DNA from: CAMLFJ01 sp040902305
GTDB lineage: Bacteria > Methylomirabilota > Methylomirabilia > Rokubacteriales > CSP1-6
Assembly: GCA_040902305.1 (NCBI GenBank)
Contig: JBBDXN010000145.1
Coordinates: 1 to 64,000 of the forward strand
Length of the DNA: 64,000 nucleotides
Reading direction: 5' to 3'
Below the pieces are notes generated by a model that saw only the letters and a program-made list of their open reading frames with translations, did not search any database and was not told the DNA's origin. The position numbers were made by a program, and so were the translations under genes. This document shows positions 48,321 through 56,552 of the stretch, piece after piece (within the stretch, counting starts at the first letter, position 1; each line of letters opens with the position of its first letter).

Positions 48321-49766
48321 ATGAAGGCAGGCGAGATCTTCGTCGCGGGGAAGTGGCAGGCGACGCGGTCGGGTGAGACCTACCAGCCGATCAACCCGGC
48401 CAACGAGGAGCCGATCTCGGCGGTCGGCAAGGGCGACGAGCGCGACATCGATCTGGCGGTGACGGCGGCCCGCAAGGCCTTCGACGAGGGCCCGTGGCCG
48501 AAGATGTCGCCCCACGAGCGCGGCCGCATCGTCTGGCGCCTCGGCGACCTGATCCAGCAGAACCTCGACGAGATGGCCCGGCTCGAGAGCCTCTGCACCG
48601 GCAAGACCATGTTCGACTCGGGCAAGGTCGAGATCCCGTTCGCGGCCGAGGTCTTCCGCTACTACGCGGGCTGGGCCACCAAGATCCACGGCGAGACGCT
48701 CGGCCTGCGCGACAACGCGTTCACCTTCACGCTGCGCCAGCCGGTGGGGGTGGTCGGGGCGATCGTGCCCTGGAACTTCCCCTTCCTGCTCTCGTCCTGG
48801 AAGATCGCCCCCGCGCTGGCCGCGGGCAACACGATGGTGATCAAGCCCGCGTCGCAGACCCCGCTCACCGCGCTGCGCTTCGCCGAGATCTGCCAGGAGG
48901 CGGGGGTGCCGGAGGGCGTGTTCAACGTGGTGACCGGGCCGGGCGGCAAGGTGGGCATGGCCCTGGTGCGGGATCCGCGCGTCGACAAGATCGCCTTCAC
49001 CGGCTCCACCGAGGTCGGCCGGCAGATCATGCGCGAGGCGGCGGGCACGCTCAAGCGCCTCTCGCTCGAGCTGGGCGGCAAGTCGCCCAACATCGTGTTC
49101 GCGGACGCGGACATGGACGCGGCGGTGCGCGGCGCGCTCACCGGCATCTTCTACAACAAGGGCGAGGTGTGCGCGGCCGGCTCGCGGCTCTTCCTGGAAG
49201 ACTCGATCCACGACCAGTTCATGTCCAAGCTCACCGACCGGGTCAAGAGCCTGAAGGTCGGCGACCCGATGGACAAGACCACCCGCATGGGGCCGGTGGT
49301 GTCGAAGGGCCAGATGGAGACCGTGCTGTCCTACATCGAGTCCGGCAAGCAGGAAGGGGCGCGGGTGGTGGCGGGCGGCGGCCGGGCCGACGTCGGCACC
49401 GGCAAGGGCTACTTCATTCAGCCCACCATCTTCGACGGGGTCACCAACGAGATGAAGATCGCCCGCGAGGAGATCTTCGGGCCGGTGCTCTCGGTGATCC
49501 CGTTCCGCTCGGTCGAGGACGGCATCGCCCAGGGCAACCACACCTCCTACGGCCTGGCCGCCGCGGTGTGGACGCGAGACGTCTCCAAGGCGCTGAAGGC
49601 GGCGAAGGCGATCCGGGCGGGCACGGTGTGGGTCAACGCCTACAACCTCTTCGACGCGGCGCTGCCGTTCGGCGGCTTCAAGGAGTCGGGCTTCGGCCGC
49701 GAGATGGGGTCGGTGGGGCTCGACAACTACACCGAGGTCAAGACCGTCTGGGTCGACCTGTCGTAG
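48321..49766 (+). CDS. Aldehyde dehydrogenase family protein
   Basis: NAD(P)-dependent aldehyde dehydrogenase of 481 aa. The catalytic Cys284 (GEVCAAGSR) and general base Glu250 (LELGGKSPN) are in place. The Rossmann loop FTGSTEVGR and the PWNFPF motif are typical. It oxidises an aldehyde to the carboxylate in the cytosol. It is the last gene of the Mo-hydroxylase operon (ATG at 48321, 13 bp after the large subunit, GGAGG site), so both may act in sequence on one compound. Confidence 0.95.
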   Translation: MKAGEIFVAGKWQATRSGETYQPINPANEEPISAVGKGDERDIDLAVTAARKAFDEGPWPKMSPHERGRIVWRLGDLIQQNLDEMARLESLCTGKTMFDSGKVEIPFAAEVFRYYAGWATKIHGETLGLRDNAFTFTLRQPVGVVGAIVPWNFPFLLSSWKIAPALAAGNTMVIKPASQTPLTALRFAEICQEAGVPEGVFNVVTGPGGKVGMALVRDPRVDKIAFTGSTEVGRQIMREAAGTLKRLSLELGGKSPNIVFADADMDAAVRGALTGIFYNKGEVCAAGSRLFLEDSIHDQFMSKLTDRVKSLKVGDPMDKTTRMGPVVSKGQMETVLSYIESGKQEGARVVAGGGRADVGTGKGYFIQPTIFDGVTNEMKIAREEIFGPVLSVIPFRSVEDGIAQGNHTSYGLAAAVWTRDVSKALKAAKAIRAGTVWVNAYNLFDAALPFGGFKESGFGREMGSVGLDNYTEVKTVWVDLS

Positions 49767-49786
49767 CCGCTCCACCGCGGACGGGC

Positions 49787-52021
49787 ATGCGCTCGCCGTC
49801 CGCCGCTGACATCCGGCACGACCTGGTCCTGGTGGGCGGCGGTCACACCCACATCCAGGTGCTCAAGCGGTGGGCCATGGGCCCCGTGCCGGGGGCGCGC
49901 CTGACCCTCGTCGTGGACCGGCCGATCGCGGTGTACTCCGGCATGGTGCCGGGCTTCGTGGCCGGCCAGTACTCCCGGGAAGACCTCGAGATCGACGTGC
50001 GGCCCCTCGCGCTCCGCGCGGGGGCGCGCTGCATCGTGGCCGCCGCCTCCGGGCTCGACACGGCCGCGCGGCGCCTCGCGCTCCGTGGCCGCCCGCCGAT
50101 CGCCTACGACACGGTCTCCTTCGACGTGGGCTCCACGGTGGCCGGGCTCGAAGTGCCCGGCGTCCGCGAGCACGCGCTCCCCACCCGCCCCATCGGCGAT
50201 TTCGTCCGTCGCGTGGACGAGGTGCCGGCCACGGCGCGGGGTCGCGACCTCTTTCGGGTCGTCGTGGTCGGCGCGGGCGCCGGAGGCGTCGAGGTCGCCT
50301 TCGCCCTCGCCGCGCGACTGGGCCGCGAGCGTGCCGGCCGCGTCGAGGTGCTGCTCCTCGAGTCCGGTCCGCGGGTGCTGCCCGGCTACGCGGCGAGCGC
50401 GGCCGGGCGCGTCGAGGCCGCCGCGGCGGCGCGGGGGATCGCGATCCGCGTGGGCGCGCGCGTCGCCCAGGTCGAGGGCGATGCGGTGCGCCTGGAAGGC
50501 GGCGAGCGGCTGCCCGCCGACGGGGTGGTCTGGGTGGCCGGCGCCGCCGCGCTCCCGATCTTCGACGGCTCCGGGCTCGAGACGGACGAGGCCGGCTTCG
50601 CGCGGATCCGCCCCACGCTCCACTGCGTGGGGCACGACGACACGAGAACGGTGGGCGACTGCGCGGCGTGGACCGCGGGCCCGGGCCTGGCCAAGGCCGG
50701 CGTGTACGCGGTCCGCCAGGGCCCGGTGCTCGCGCACAACCTGATCGCGCGCCTCCGCGGCCGGCGGCTCCGCGCCTACCGCCCGCAGCGCGACTTCCTC
50801 TCGCTCCTGAACCTGGGCGACGGCCACGCGATCGGAACCAAGTGGGGCGTCTCGGTCCAGGGCCGTCGCGTGTTCGCGCTCAAGAACTGGATCGACCGCC
50901 GCTTCGTGCGCCGCTTCCAGGTGCTCGATCAGGACGGCGCGGTCACGCCCGACTTCGCGGCCGCGCCCATGCCCGGCGGGGACATGCTCTGCGGCGGCTG
51001 CGCGGCCAAGGTGGGCGAGTCCTCGCTCACCCGCGCGCTCGAGCGGCTCGGCGTCCCGAGCTGCCCCGCCGTCGTCCTGGGCCTGGCCCAGCCCGACGAC
51101 GCGGCCGCGGTGGAGAGCGAGCGCGGCGAGATCGTCGCCGCCACCGTCGACTCCTTCCGCGCCTTCGCCGACGATCCCTACCTGGTCGGCCGCGTCGCGG
51201 CGGTGAACGCGGTCAGCGATCTCTGGGCCAAGGGCGTGGCGCCGCGGTTCGCGCTGGCCCAGGTGAGCGTGCCGGACACCGAGCCCGCGCGGGCGGAGGA
51301 GACGCTCTACCAGGTGATGGCGGGCGCCCGCGCGGCGCTGGACGCCGACGGCGTCACCCTCGTGGGCGGCCACACCACGACGGGGCCGGAGCTGGTGGTG
51401 GGCTTCGCGGTCTGGGGCTTCGCGGCCTCGGCGGATGCGCTGATCCGCATCGGGGGCGTCGCGCCGGGGGATCAGCTCATCCTGACCAAGCCGCTCGGCA
51501 CCGGTGTGATCCTCCAGGCCGACATGCGCGGGCTGGCGCGGGGCGAGTGGGTGGAGGCGGCCGACGCGTCCATGCTCCGCTCCAATGGATCGGCCGCGCG
51601 GGCGATGGCCGCGCGGCGGCCGACCGCCGCCACCGACGTCACCGGCTTCGGACTGGCCGGGCACCTGGGCGGGATGCTGCGCGCGAGCAAATGCTCCGCG
51701 GTGCTCGACCTCGCCGCGCTGCCCGCCCTGCCCGGCGCGGTGGCCCTGCTGACCCGGGGCGTGCGGAGCACCGCCCACCCCGAGAACGCCCGGGCCCGGC
51801 GCGCCATCCTCGTGGAGCCGGAGGCCGGGACGCATCCGGCGCTGGATCTGCTCTTCGACCCGCAAACCTCGGGCGGGTTGCTGCTCGGAGTCTCGCGAGA
51901 TCGGAGCATGGCGATGCTGGCGGCGCTGCGCGAGGCCGGCGACGAGCGCGCCGCCATCATCGGCGAGGTCACGCCGCCGCGACCCGACGGGGCGCTGATC
52001 CGGGTGGTTGCAACCGCCTAG
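49787..52021 (+). CDS. selD: Pyridine nucleotide-disulfide oxidoreductase / selenide, water dikinase fusion
   Basis: Fusion of 744 aa. Residues 1-390 form an FAD/NAD(P)-binding oxidoreductase resembling NDH-2 (LVLVGGGHTHIQVLKRWAMG, then VVVVGAGAGGVEVAFALAARLG). This is the known N-terminal partner of SelD in many bacteria (the TIGR03169-type). Residues about 395-744 form SelD, which makes selenophosphate from selenide and ATP. The catalytic pair is Cys405 and Lys408 in LCGGCAAKV, and AIR-synthase-type motifs (VAATVDSFRAF, NAVSDLWAKGVAP) follow. It would supply selenium for Sec, consistent with the two TGA-containing genes near 20 kb. ATG at 49787. Confidence 0.93.
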   Translation: MRSPSAADIRHDLVLVGGGHTHIQVLKRWAMGPVPGARLTLVVDRPIAVYSGMVPGFVAGQYSREDLEIDVRPLALRAGARCIVAAASGLDTAARRLALRGRPPIAYDTVSFDVGSTVAGLEVPGVREHALPTRPIGDFVRRVDEVPATARGRDLFRVVVVGAGAGGVEVAFALAARLGRERAGRVEVLLLESGPRVLPGYAASAAGRVEAAAAARGIAIRVGARVAQVEGDAVRLEGGERLPADGVVWVAGAAALPIFDGSGLETDEAGFARIRPTLHCVGHDDTRTVGDCAAWTAGPGLAKAGVYAVRQGPVLAHNLIARLRGRRLRAYRPQRDFLSLLNLGDGHAIGTKWGVSVQGRRVFALKNWIDRRFVRRFQVLDQDGAVTPDFAAAPMPGGDMLCGGCAAKVGESSLTRALERLGVPSCPAVVLGLAQPDDAAAVESERGEIVAATVDSFRAFADDPYLVGRVAAVNAVSDLWAKGVAPRFALAQVSVPDTEPARAEETLYQVMAGARAALDADGVTLVGGHTTTGPELVVGFAVWGFAASADALIRIGGVAPGDQLILTKPLGTGVILQADMRGLARGEWVEAADASMLRSNGSAARAMAARRPTAATDVTGFGLAGHLGGMLRASKCSAVLDLAALPALPGAVALLTRGVRSTAHPENARARRAILVEPEAGTHPALDLLFDPQTSGGLLLGVSRDRSMAMLAALREAGDERAAIIGEVTPPRPDGALIRVVATA

Positions 52022-52032
52022 ATCAACGGAGG

Positions 52033-52371
52033 CTACTGGGCCGCGCGCCGGCGGGCGGCCGGGGCGATCTCGACGACCAGCCCGCCGCCCCAGCCGTACT
52101 TGGCTTCGGAGAGTCGGCGGATCGTGGACACCAGATCCCGCTCGCCCCGAGCATCGACCACGCGGGCGCGCCCGCGGAAGGTCCGGCGGCCGACGCGCGC
52201 CCGCACCGCGGGCTCCGCGAGGAGATTCTGCACCCAGTGCGCCTTCCGGCCGTGCTCGGCGACCAGGTAGTAGCGGCCCTGTTGGCGGGTGAACCAGATC
52301 TCGATCCGCCGGGCAAGCCCGCTGCGCCGCCCGGTCGTGGTCAGATAGAGGTATTTCAGCTCGGGGCTCAC
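52033..52371 (-). CDS. Deazaflavin (F420)-dependent oxidoreductase family protein
   Basis: Small protein of 112 aa of the DUF385/Ddn split-beta-barrel family. It is recognised from LYLTTTGRRSGLARRIEIWFTRQQGRYYLVAEHGRKAHWVQNLLAEPAVRARVG. Characterised members use the deazaflavin cofactor F420 to reduce quinones or nitro compounds. Whether this organism makes F420 is not shown in the window. GTG start at 52371 overlaps the ModE-like stop (GTGA), so the two are co-transcribed. Confidence 0.85.
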   Translation of the reverse strand: MSPELKYLYLTTTGRRSGLARRIEIWFTRQQGRYYLVAEHGRKAHWVQNLLAEPAVRARVGRRTFRGRARVVDARGERDLVSTIRRLSEAKYGWGGGLVVEIAPAARRRAAQ

Positions 52372-52700
52372 GCGCCGAAGGCGCGCTCGAACTGCCGCCT
52401 GGCCGCGTCGTCGAGGCCGTTACGGAACTTCTTGTAGCGCTCGAGGAAGCGCTTGCCCGCCTTGGTGAGGCGCATGCCGCTCGCGGGGCCGCCGCCGGGC
52501 ACACGCTCCACGAACTTGAAGCCGGCCGCCTCCTCGAGGTCGCGGAGGTAGCCCCACGCGTTGCGGTAGGACATCTCGAGCTCCTGGGCCGCCTTCTTGA
52601 GCGACCCGCGCTCCTCGATCAGCTCGAAGAGCCGGGCCCGCCCGTCTCCGAACTTGAGCTGGTCACCGAACATCACCCAGACGCGCAGCTTGGGCTTCAT
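52368..52700 (-). CDS. ModE-like winged-helix regulator (N-terminal type)
   Basis: DNA-binding protein of 110 aa matching the N-terminal domain of ModE: KFGDGRARLFELIEERGSLKKAAQELEMSYRNAWGYLRDLEEAAG forms the winged helix, then PGGGPASGMRLTKAGKRFLERYKKF. It lacks the molybdate-binding MopB domains, so it may sense metal indirectly or respond to another signal. In E. coli ModE represses mod and activates Mo-enzyme genes. Here the mod/tup and Mo-hydroxylase operons lie 4-8 kb away. The start at 52700 (ATG) is preferred over a GTG one codon upstream. Confidence 0.87.
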   Translation of the reverse strand: MKPKLRVWVMFGDQLKFGDGRARLFELIEERGSLKKAAQELEMSYRNAWGYLRDLEEAAGFKFVERVPGGGPASGMRLTKAGKRFLERYKKFRNGLDDAARRQFERAFGA

Positions 52701-52757
52701 CACCGCGCATCTTACTCAAGGGAGAGGGCTTCGGCCAGTCGCGGGGAGGGGCCGCGC

Positions 52758-52856
52758 TCAAGCGTCGGCGGCGGTGGACTCGGCGGTGAAGCGTCCCGAT
52801 CCGTCGCGCCGATCCCAGCGGGCGCGCGGGGTCCGCTGGATCTCCCGGCGCGTCAT
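52758..52856 (-). other. Possible very short ORF (32 aa), low confidence
   Basis: In the 217-bp gap upstream of the ModE-like gene, a minus-strand frame from ATG at 52856 to TGA at 52758 gives 32 basic residues (MTRREIQRTPRARWDRRDGS...). The same frame continues upstream with a coding-like stretch (LLDAYGRGIWDPRRA) to a stop. The composition is protein-like, but there is no Shine-Dalgarno sequence and no recognised family. It may be a gene remnant. Confidence 0.25.
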
Positions 52857-52920
52857 CGCCCGCCGCGGGTCCCAGATTCCCCGCCCGTAGGCGTCGAGAA
52901 GCCGTTACGATCCGCCTGAG

Positions 52921-53154
52921 ATGCCCCTCTCCAGCCTCCAGCTCGCGTGCCTGGTCCAAGCCTATGTGGCCGAGCCCGGCGGCTCCCTCGAGGAGAAGGC
53001 GAGCCGGGCCGGGGTCCGCCGGAGCGTGCTCCTGCGAGCCGGGCGGGGCACGATCTCCCGCACCACCAGGCTGCGCCTGCTTGCTTTCTTCGCCGCGGCC
53101 GGCGCGCGCCGGGGTCGACGGCCTCGTCGCCAGCCGAAACGGGGGGTTACATGA
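52921..53154 (+). CDS. Possible small basic protein, 77 aa
   Basis: Unrecognised. The ATG at 52921 opens a frame whose product has a helical N-terminal half (SSLQLACLVQAYVAEPGGSLEEKASRAGVRR) and a strongly basic C-terminus. The helix-turn-helix-like spacing of SLEEKASRAGVRRSVLLRAGRG hints at DNA binding but is not diagnostic. No good Shine-Dalgarno sequence is present. It may be a spurious frame in GC-rich DNA. Confidence 0.35.
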   Translation: MPLSSLQLACLVQAYVAEPGGSLEEKASRAGVRRSVLLRAGRGTISRTTRLRLLAFFAAAGARRGRRPRRQPKRGVT

Positions 53155-53310
53155 GCCCCGCCTCGGCCGGGCGGCGCCCGGCGCAGGAGGCAGTCCCGAC
53201 GACGGGGCCGGCGCCCCACCCCGGGGCCGGCTGTGGTACCCTAGCCGCCGCTCGCTGAATCGCGCGAGCCAAGCACGCCGCGCTCAAACCACCTCGAGGA
53301 GGAGAAACCC

Positions 53311-53817
53311 ATGCCGATCAAAGTTGGTGATCGCGTGCCGGACGGCACGCTCACGGAGTTCATCGAGCAGGAAACCCCGGGCTGCACCGTCGGCCCCAAC
53401 GCGTTCCAGGTGGCCGACCTGACCAAGGGCAAGAAGATCGTCGTCTTCGGCCTGCCCGGCGCCTTCACCCCCACCTGCTCGGCCAAGCACGTGCCGGGCT
53501 ACGTGGCGAACGTCGACAAGCTCAAGGGCAAGGGCATCGACGAGGTCTGGTGCGTGTCCGTCAACGACGCCTTCGTTATGGGCGCGTGGGCCAAGGACCA
53601 GAAGAGTGCCGGCAAGGTCCGCTTGATGGCCGACGGCAGCGCCGCGCTCACCAAGGCGATGGGCCTCGAGATGGATCTCACCGCTCGCGGGATGGGGGTG
53701 CGCTCCCAGCGCTACTCGATGCTGGTGGACAACGGCGTGGTCAAGTCGCTGAACGTGGAGCAGCCCGGCAAGTTCGAGGTGAGCGACGCCGATTCGATGC
53801 TGAAACAGATCGGCTAA
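53311..53817 (+). CDS. Peroxiredoxin, Prx5-like
   Basis: Cytosolic thiol peroxidase of 168 aa reducing H2O2 and alkyl peroxides. The peroxidatic Cys is in the Prx5 signature LPGAFTPTCSAKHVPGYV. Later conserved blocks are VSVNDAFVMGAWAKDQ and RSQRYSMLVDNGVVKSLNVE. Unlike the redoxin at 19.3 kb it uses ordinary Cys and has no signal peptide. The ATG at 53311 is preceded by GAGGAGGAG. It is followed directly by the TusA-DsrE remnant on the same strand. Confidence 0.95.
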   Translation: MPIKVGDRVPDGTLTEFIEQETPGCTVGPNAFQVADLTKGKKIVVFGLPGAFTPTCSAKHVPGYVANVDKLKGKGIDEVWCVSVNDAFVMGAWAKDQKSAGKVRLMADGSAALTKAMGLEMDLTARGMGVRSQRYSMLVDNGVVKSLNVEQPGKFEVSDADSMLKQIG

Positions 53818-53823
53818 CGATCG

Positions 53824-54233
53824 GTGCCGGCCGCCGGGCCCGCGCCGGACGCCGAATGGGATGCGGGCGACATGGGCGGTGGCGAGCTGGCGCTGGAGCT
53901 GCGATCACGCCTCGGCGTCTTGAGGCCCGGGCAAGTCCTGAAGCTGACGGCGCGGGATCCCGGCGCGCCGGCCGATATCCCGGCGTGGTGCCGGCTGACC
54001 GGCCAGACCCTGGTCGGCCGGCACCACCCGGTCTAGGAGACGCTGGTCTTTCTCAGCATCGAGGGCGTCCGCCTCGCCCAGAAGGGTACGCCGACGATAT
54101 CCGTGAAGAGGGCTTTGCGCCGCTCAAGGAGCGCAAGCTCGACGAGAGCAGCCTGGTGGCCGGCGCCGTCATCGCGGGCGGGGTCAAGCTCGTCGAGTTC
54201 CTCGCCGACGGCAGCCCCTGCGTGAGCTACTGA
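53824..54233 (+). pseudogene. Decayed TusA-DsrE fusion gene
   Basis: Residues from GTG at 53824 resemble TusA-family sulfurtransferases (ELRSRL...LRPGQVLKLTARDPGAPADIPAWCRLTGQTL). The position expected for the active-site Cys is Gly (Gly19 in DMGGGEL), and the frame ends in TAG at 54034-54036. DsrE-like sequence follows: LVFLSIEGVRLAQKG in the same frame, then after a one-base loss near 54085-54087 YADDIREEGFAPLKE in another frame. This joins directly to LDESSLVAGAVIAGGVKLVEFLADGS, with the middle of DsrE missing. Three separate lesions mean it cannot make the full protein. It ends 7 bp inside the convergent deacylase gene. Confidence 0.7.
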
Positions 54234-55825
54234 GGCGTCAGCACCCTGCCGGCGGGCACCGCGTGGTAGCGGGCGCCGTCCACCACCACCTGGCCGTTGA
54301 CGATGACGTAGGGAATGCCGACCGGGTGGCGGTGCGGATCCGGGAAGGTGGCCTGGTCGCGCACCGTGGCCGGATCGAAGACCGTGAGATCGGCGGCGCG
54401 GCCGCCCTGCACCAGCCCGCGGTCCTTGAGGCCGAGCTTGGTCGCGGCCATCCCAGTCATCTTATGCACCGCGGTCTCCCACGAGAAGAGCCGCTTCTCT
54501 CGGCAGTAGACGCCGAGCACGCGGGGGAACGTCCCATAGCTGCGCGGGTGGGGCTTGCCCGGATGCGGGCCGGTCCCCGCGTGGAGGGAGAGCGAGTCCG
54601 AGCCCACCATGGTGTGGGCGTAGCCCAGTGCTACGCCCACGTTCTCCTCGCTCTGGGAGAACACCACCATCGAGACGCCGGCGCGCTCCTCCATCACCAG
54701 GTCCATCATGGCCTGGGCCGGCTCCTTGCCGGTGCGCCGCGCCAGCTCCGCGATGTGGATGCCGGCCAGCTCCGGCTTCGAGCAGGTGGCGATCATGATC
54801 TCGTCCCAGCCCATGCCGCCCGAGCCGGTGCGCCAGCGCTCGCCGTCCACCAGGCAGTCCGCGATCGCGCGCTGCCGCGCCTTCGGGTCGGTCAGGCGCT
54901 CGAGCAGCTTCGAGATGCCACCGTCGTGCATCCACGCGGGGAGCAGGTTGTCCATCTTGGTGCTGCCGGCCGGATACGGATAGACGTCGCCGGTCACGTC
55001 CACCCCGCGGGCCCGAGCGCCGTCGATCATGCGCAGGACGCGGTCCATCTTGCCCCAGTTCTCGCGTCCCGAGGCTTTCACGTGGGCGATCTGCACCGGC
55101 ACGCCGCCCTGCTCGCCGATCCGGATCGCCTCCTCGGCGGCCTGCTCGAGCGTGGCCGCCTCGCCGCGGATGTGTGAAAAGTAGAGTCCGCGCCGGCTCG
55201 CCATGCTGCGGGCCAGCCCCACCAGCTCCTCGGTGTTGCCGTAGACGCTGGGGGCGTAGACGAGGCCGGTGGAGAAGCCGAAGGCGCCCGCGTCGAGCGC
55301 CTCCGCGAGGAGCCGCTCCATGCCCTGCTGTTCCTCGGGCGTGGCCGGGCGCGCGGAGGGCCCGACCGCGGCCAGACGCAGCGCGCCGTGACCGACGAAC
55401 TGCACGATGTTCACCGAGGGCCCGAGCCCGCGGAGGTGATCGAGGTACTCGCCGAAGGTGTTCCAGGTGATCGGCAGCTTGCCGCCGATGCCGCCCGCCC
55501 ACTCCTGCACCAGATCCGCGCGGCCCGGGGCGACGGGCGCCGGGGAGAAGCTGCACATGCCGACGACCTCGGTGGTCACGCCCTGGCGCACCTTGGACTC
55601 GGCGGACGGGCACTTGTCGTAGACCAGGTCCGAGTGCGAGTGGATGTCGATGAACCCGGGCGCGACCATCAGACCCTTGGCCTCGATCACCCGCGCGGCC
55701 TCGCCGGCCAGGCCCGGCCCCACCGCGGCGATGCGATCGCCCTCCACCGCCACGTCGGCGGCGCGCGCGGGCGCGCCGCTGCCGTCCACCACCGTGCCGT
55801 TCCGAATCAGGAGCGACCAGGCCAT
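54227..55825 (-). CDS. N-acyl-D-amino-acid deacylase / D-aminoacylase family
   Basis: Amidohydrolase-superfamily enzyme of 532 aa. Metal-ligand motif FIDIHSHSD near residue 60, HIRGE and VQIAHVKASG later, and VGSDSLSLH with the catalytic Asp near 405. These are typical of D-aminoacylases, which hydrolyse N-acyl-D-amino acids or related dihydroorotase-like substrates with Zn. N- and C-terminal strands form the usual composite beta domain (LLIRNGTVVDGSG; GIPYVIVNGQVVVDGARY). ATG at 55825. Downstream of the cyclophilin gene with a 4-bp gap. Confidence 0.93.
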   Translation of the reverse strand: MAWSLLIRNGTVVDGSGAPARAADVAVEGDRIAAVGPGLAGEAARVIEAKGLMVAPGFIDIHSHSDLVYDKCPSAESKVRQGVTTEVVGMCSFSPAPVAPGRADLVQEWAGGIGGKLPITWNTFGEYLDHLRGLGPSVNIVQFVGHGALRLAAVGPSARPATPEEQQGMERLLAEALDAGAFGFSTGLVYAPSVYGNTEELVGLARSMASRRGLYFSHIRGEAATLEQAAEEAIRIGEQGGVPVQIAHVKASGRENWGKMDRVLRMIDGARARGVDVTGDVYPYPAGSTKMDNLLPAWMHDGGISKLLERLTDPKARQRAIADCLVDGERWRTGSGGMGWDEIMIATCSKPELAGIHIAELARRTGKEPAQAMMDLVMEERAGVSMVVFSQSEENVGVALGYAHTMVGSDSLSLHAGTGPHPGKPHPRSYGTFPRVLGVYCREKRLFSWETAVHKMTGMAATKLGLKDRGLVQGGRAADLTVFDPATVRDQATFPDPHRHPVGIPYVIVNGQVVVDGARYHAVPAGRVLTPQ

Positions 55826-55829
55826 GGCG

Positions 55830-56456
55830 CTACTGGGCGGCCTCGTTGATCTTCACCGACTTCATCTTGTCGCCGACCTTGATCTTGTCCACCACCTCCA
55901 TGCCGGAGGTGACCCGGCCGAAGACGGTGTACTGCCCGTCCAGGAAGTGGGCGGGGGCCAGCGTGAAGTAGAACTGGCTGCCCGCCGAGTTCGGGGCCTG
56001 GGTGCGCGCCATCGCGACCACGCCGCGGACGTGCTTCTGCTTGTTGAACTCGTCCTTGATGGTGTAGCCGGGACCGCCGGTGCCGTTGCCCTTGGGGTCG
56101 CCGCCCTGGACGACGAAGCCCGGCTCCACCCGATGGAAGGTGACCCCGTCGTAGTAGCCCTTCTTGGCCAGCGTGACGAAGTTCTCCACCGTCTTGGGGG
56201 CGTCCTCCGGGAAGAACTCGATGGCGATCTCGCCGCCCTTCTCCATGGTGATGACGGCCGTCTGTCTCACCTTCTTGCCTCCCTTGGGTGCCGCGTTGGT
56301 GGGTGCCGCTTTGGTGGGTGCCGCCTTGGCGGGCGCCTCTTTGGGCGCGGGGGTCGTGGGCGACTGCGCCCCGGCCGGATGGATCGGGCCGGGCGCGGGC
56401 AGGACGACTGCGGCGAGCAGCGCGACGAGCGCGATGATGGCGATGCGAGCCTTCAC
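55830..56456 (-). CDS. Secreted peptidyl-prolyl cis-trans isomerase (cyclophilin)
   Basis: Cyclophilin-type isomerase of 208 aa acting in the periplasm. Signal peptide about residues 1-30. A low-complexity linker follows (AAPTKAAPTNAAPKGG), with 15-bp repeats in the DNA. The catalytic domain runs from about 65: DAPKTVENFVTLAKKGYYDGVTFHRVEPGFVVQGGDPKGNGTGGPGY and GSQFYFTLAPAHFLDGQYTVFGRV. The Arg in FHRV and the QGGD and FGRV blocks match active cyclophilins. ATG at 56456 with GAAGGAGG. Divergent from typA. Confidence 0.95.
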   Translation of the reverse strand: MKARIAIIALVALLAAVVLPAPGPIHPAGAQSPTTPAPKEAPAKAAPTKAAPTNAAPKGGKKVRQTAVITMEKGGEIAIEFFPEDAPKTVENFVTLAKKGYYDGVTFHRVEPGFVVQGGDPKGNGTGGPGYTIKDEFNKQKHVRGVVAMARTQAPNSAGSQFYFTLAPAHFLDGQYTVFGRVTSGMEVVDKIKVGDKMKSVKINEAAQ

Positions 56457-56552
56457 GAAAGAGCCTCCTTCACGTGGAATGCCGGGTTGGACGCGTCATT
56501 ATGCCCCACCGCCCCGCTGGTTCGCCACTCCATCCGTGGTACAGTGAGAACC

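Noticed and set aside
52722..52760. Another copy of the G-rich palindromic repeat
   Set aside because: It has GGGAGAGGG and GGGGAGGGG runs, but no matching CCCTCTCCC arm and no clear boundary. It may be only GC-rich sequence or a fragment.
54034..54036. In-frame TAG in the TusA-like gene as a pyrrolysine codon
   Set aside because: The same gene has a frameshift, a lost Cys and an internal deletion, so ordinary decay explains the stop. Nothing in the window suggests Pyl machinery.
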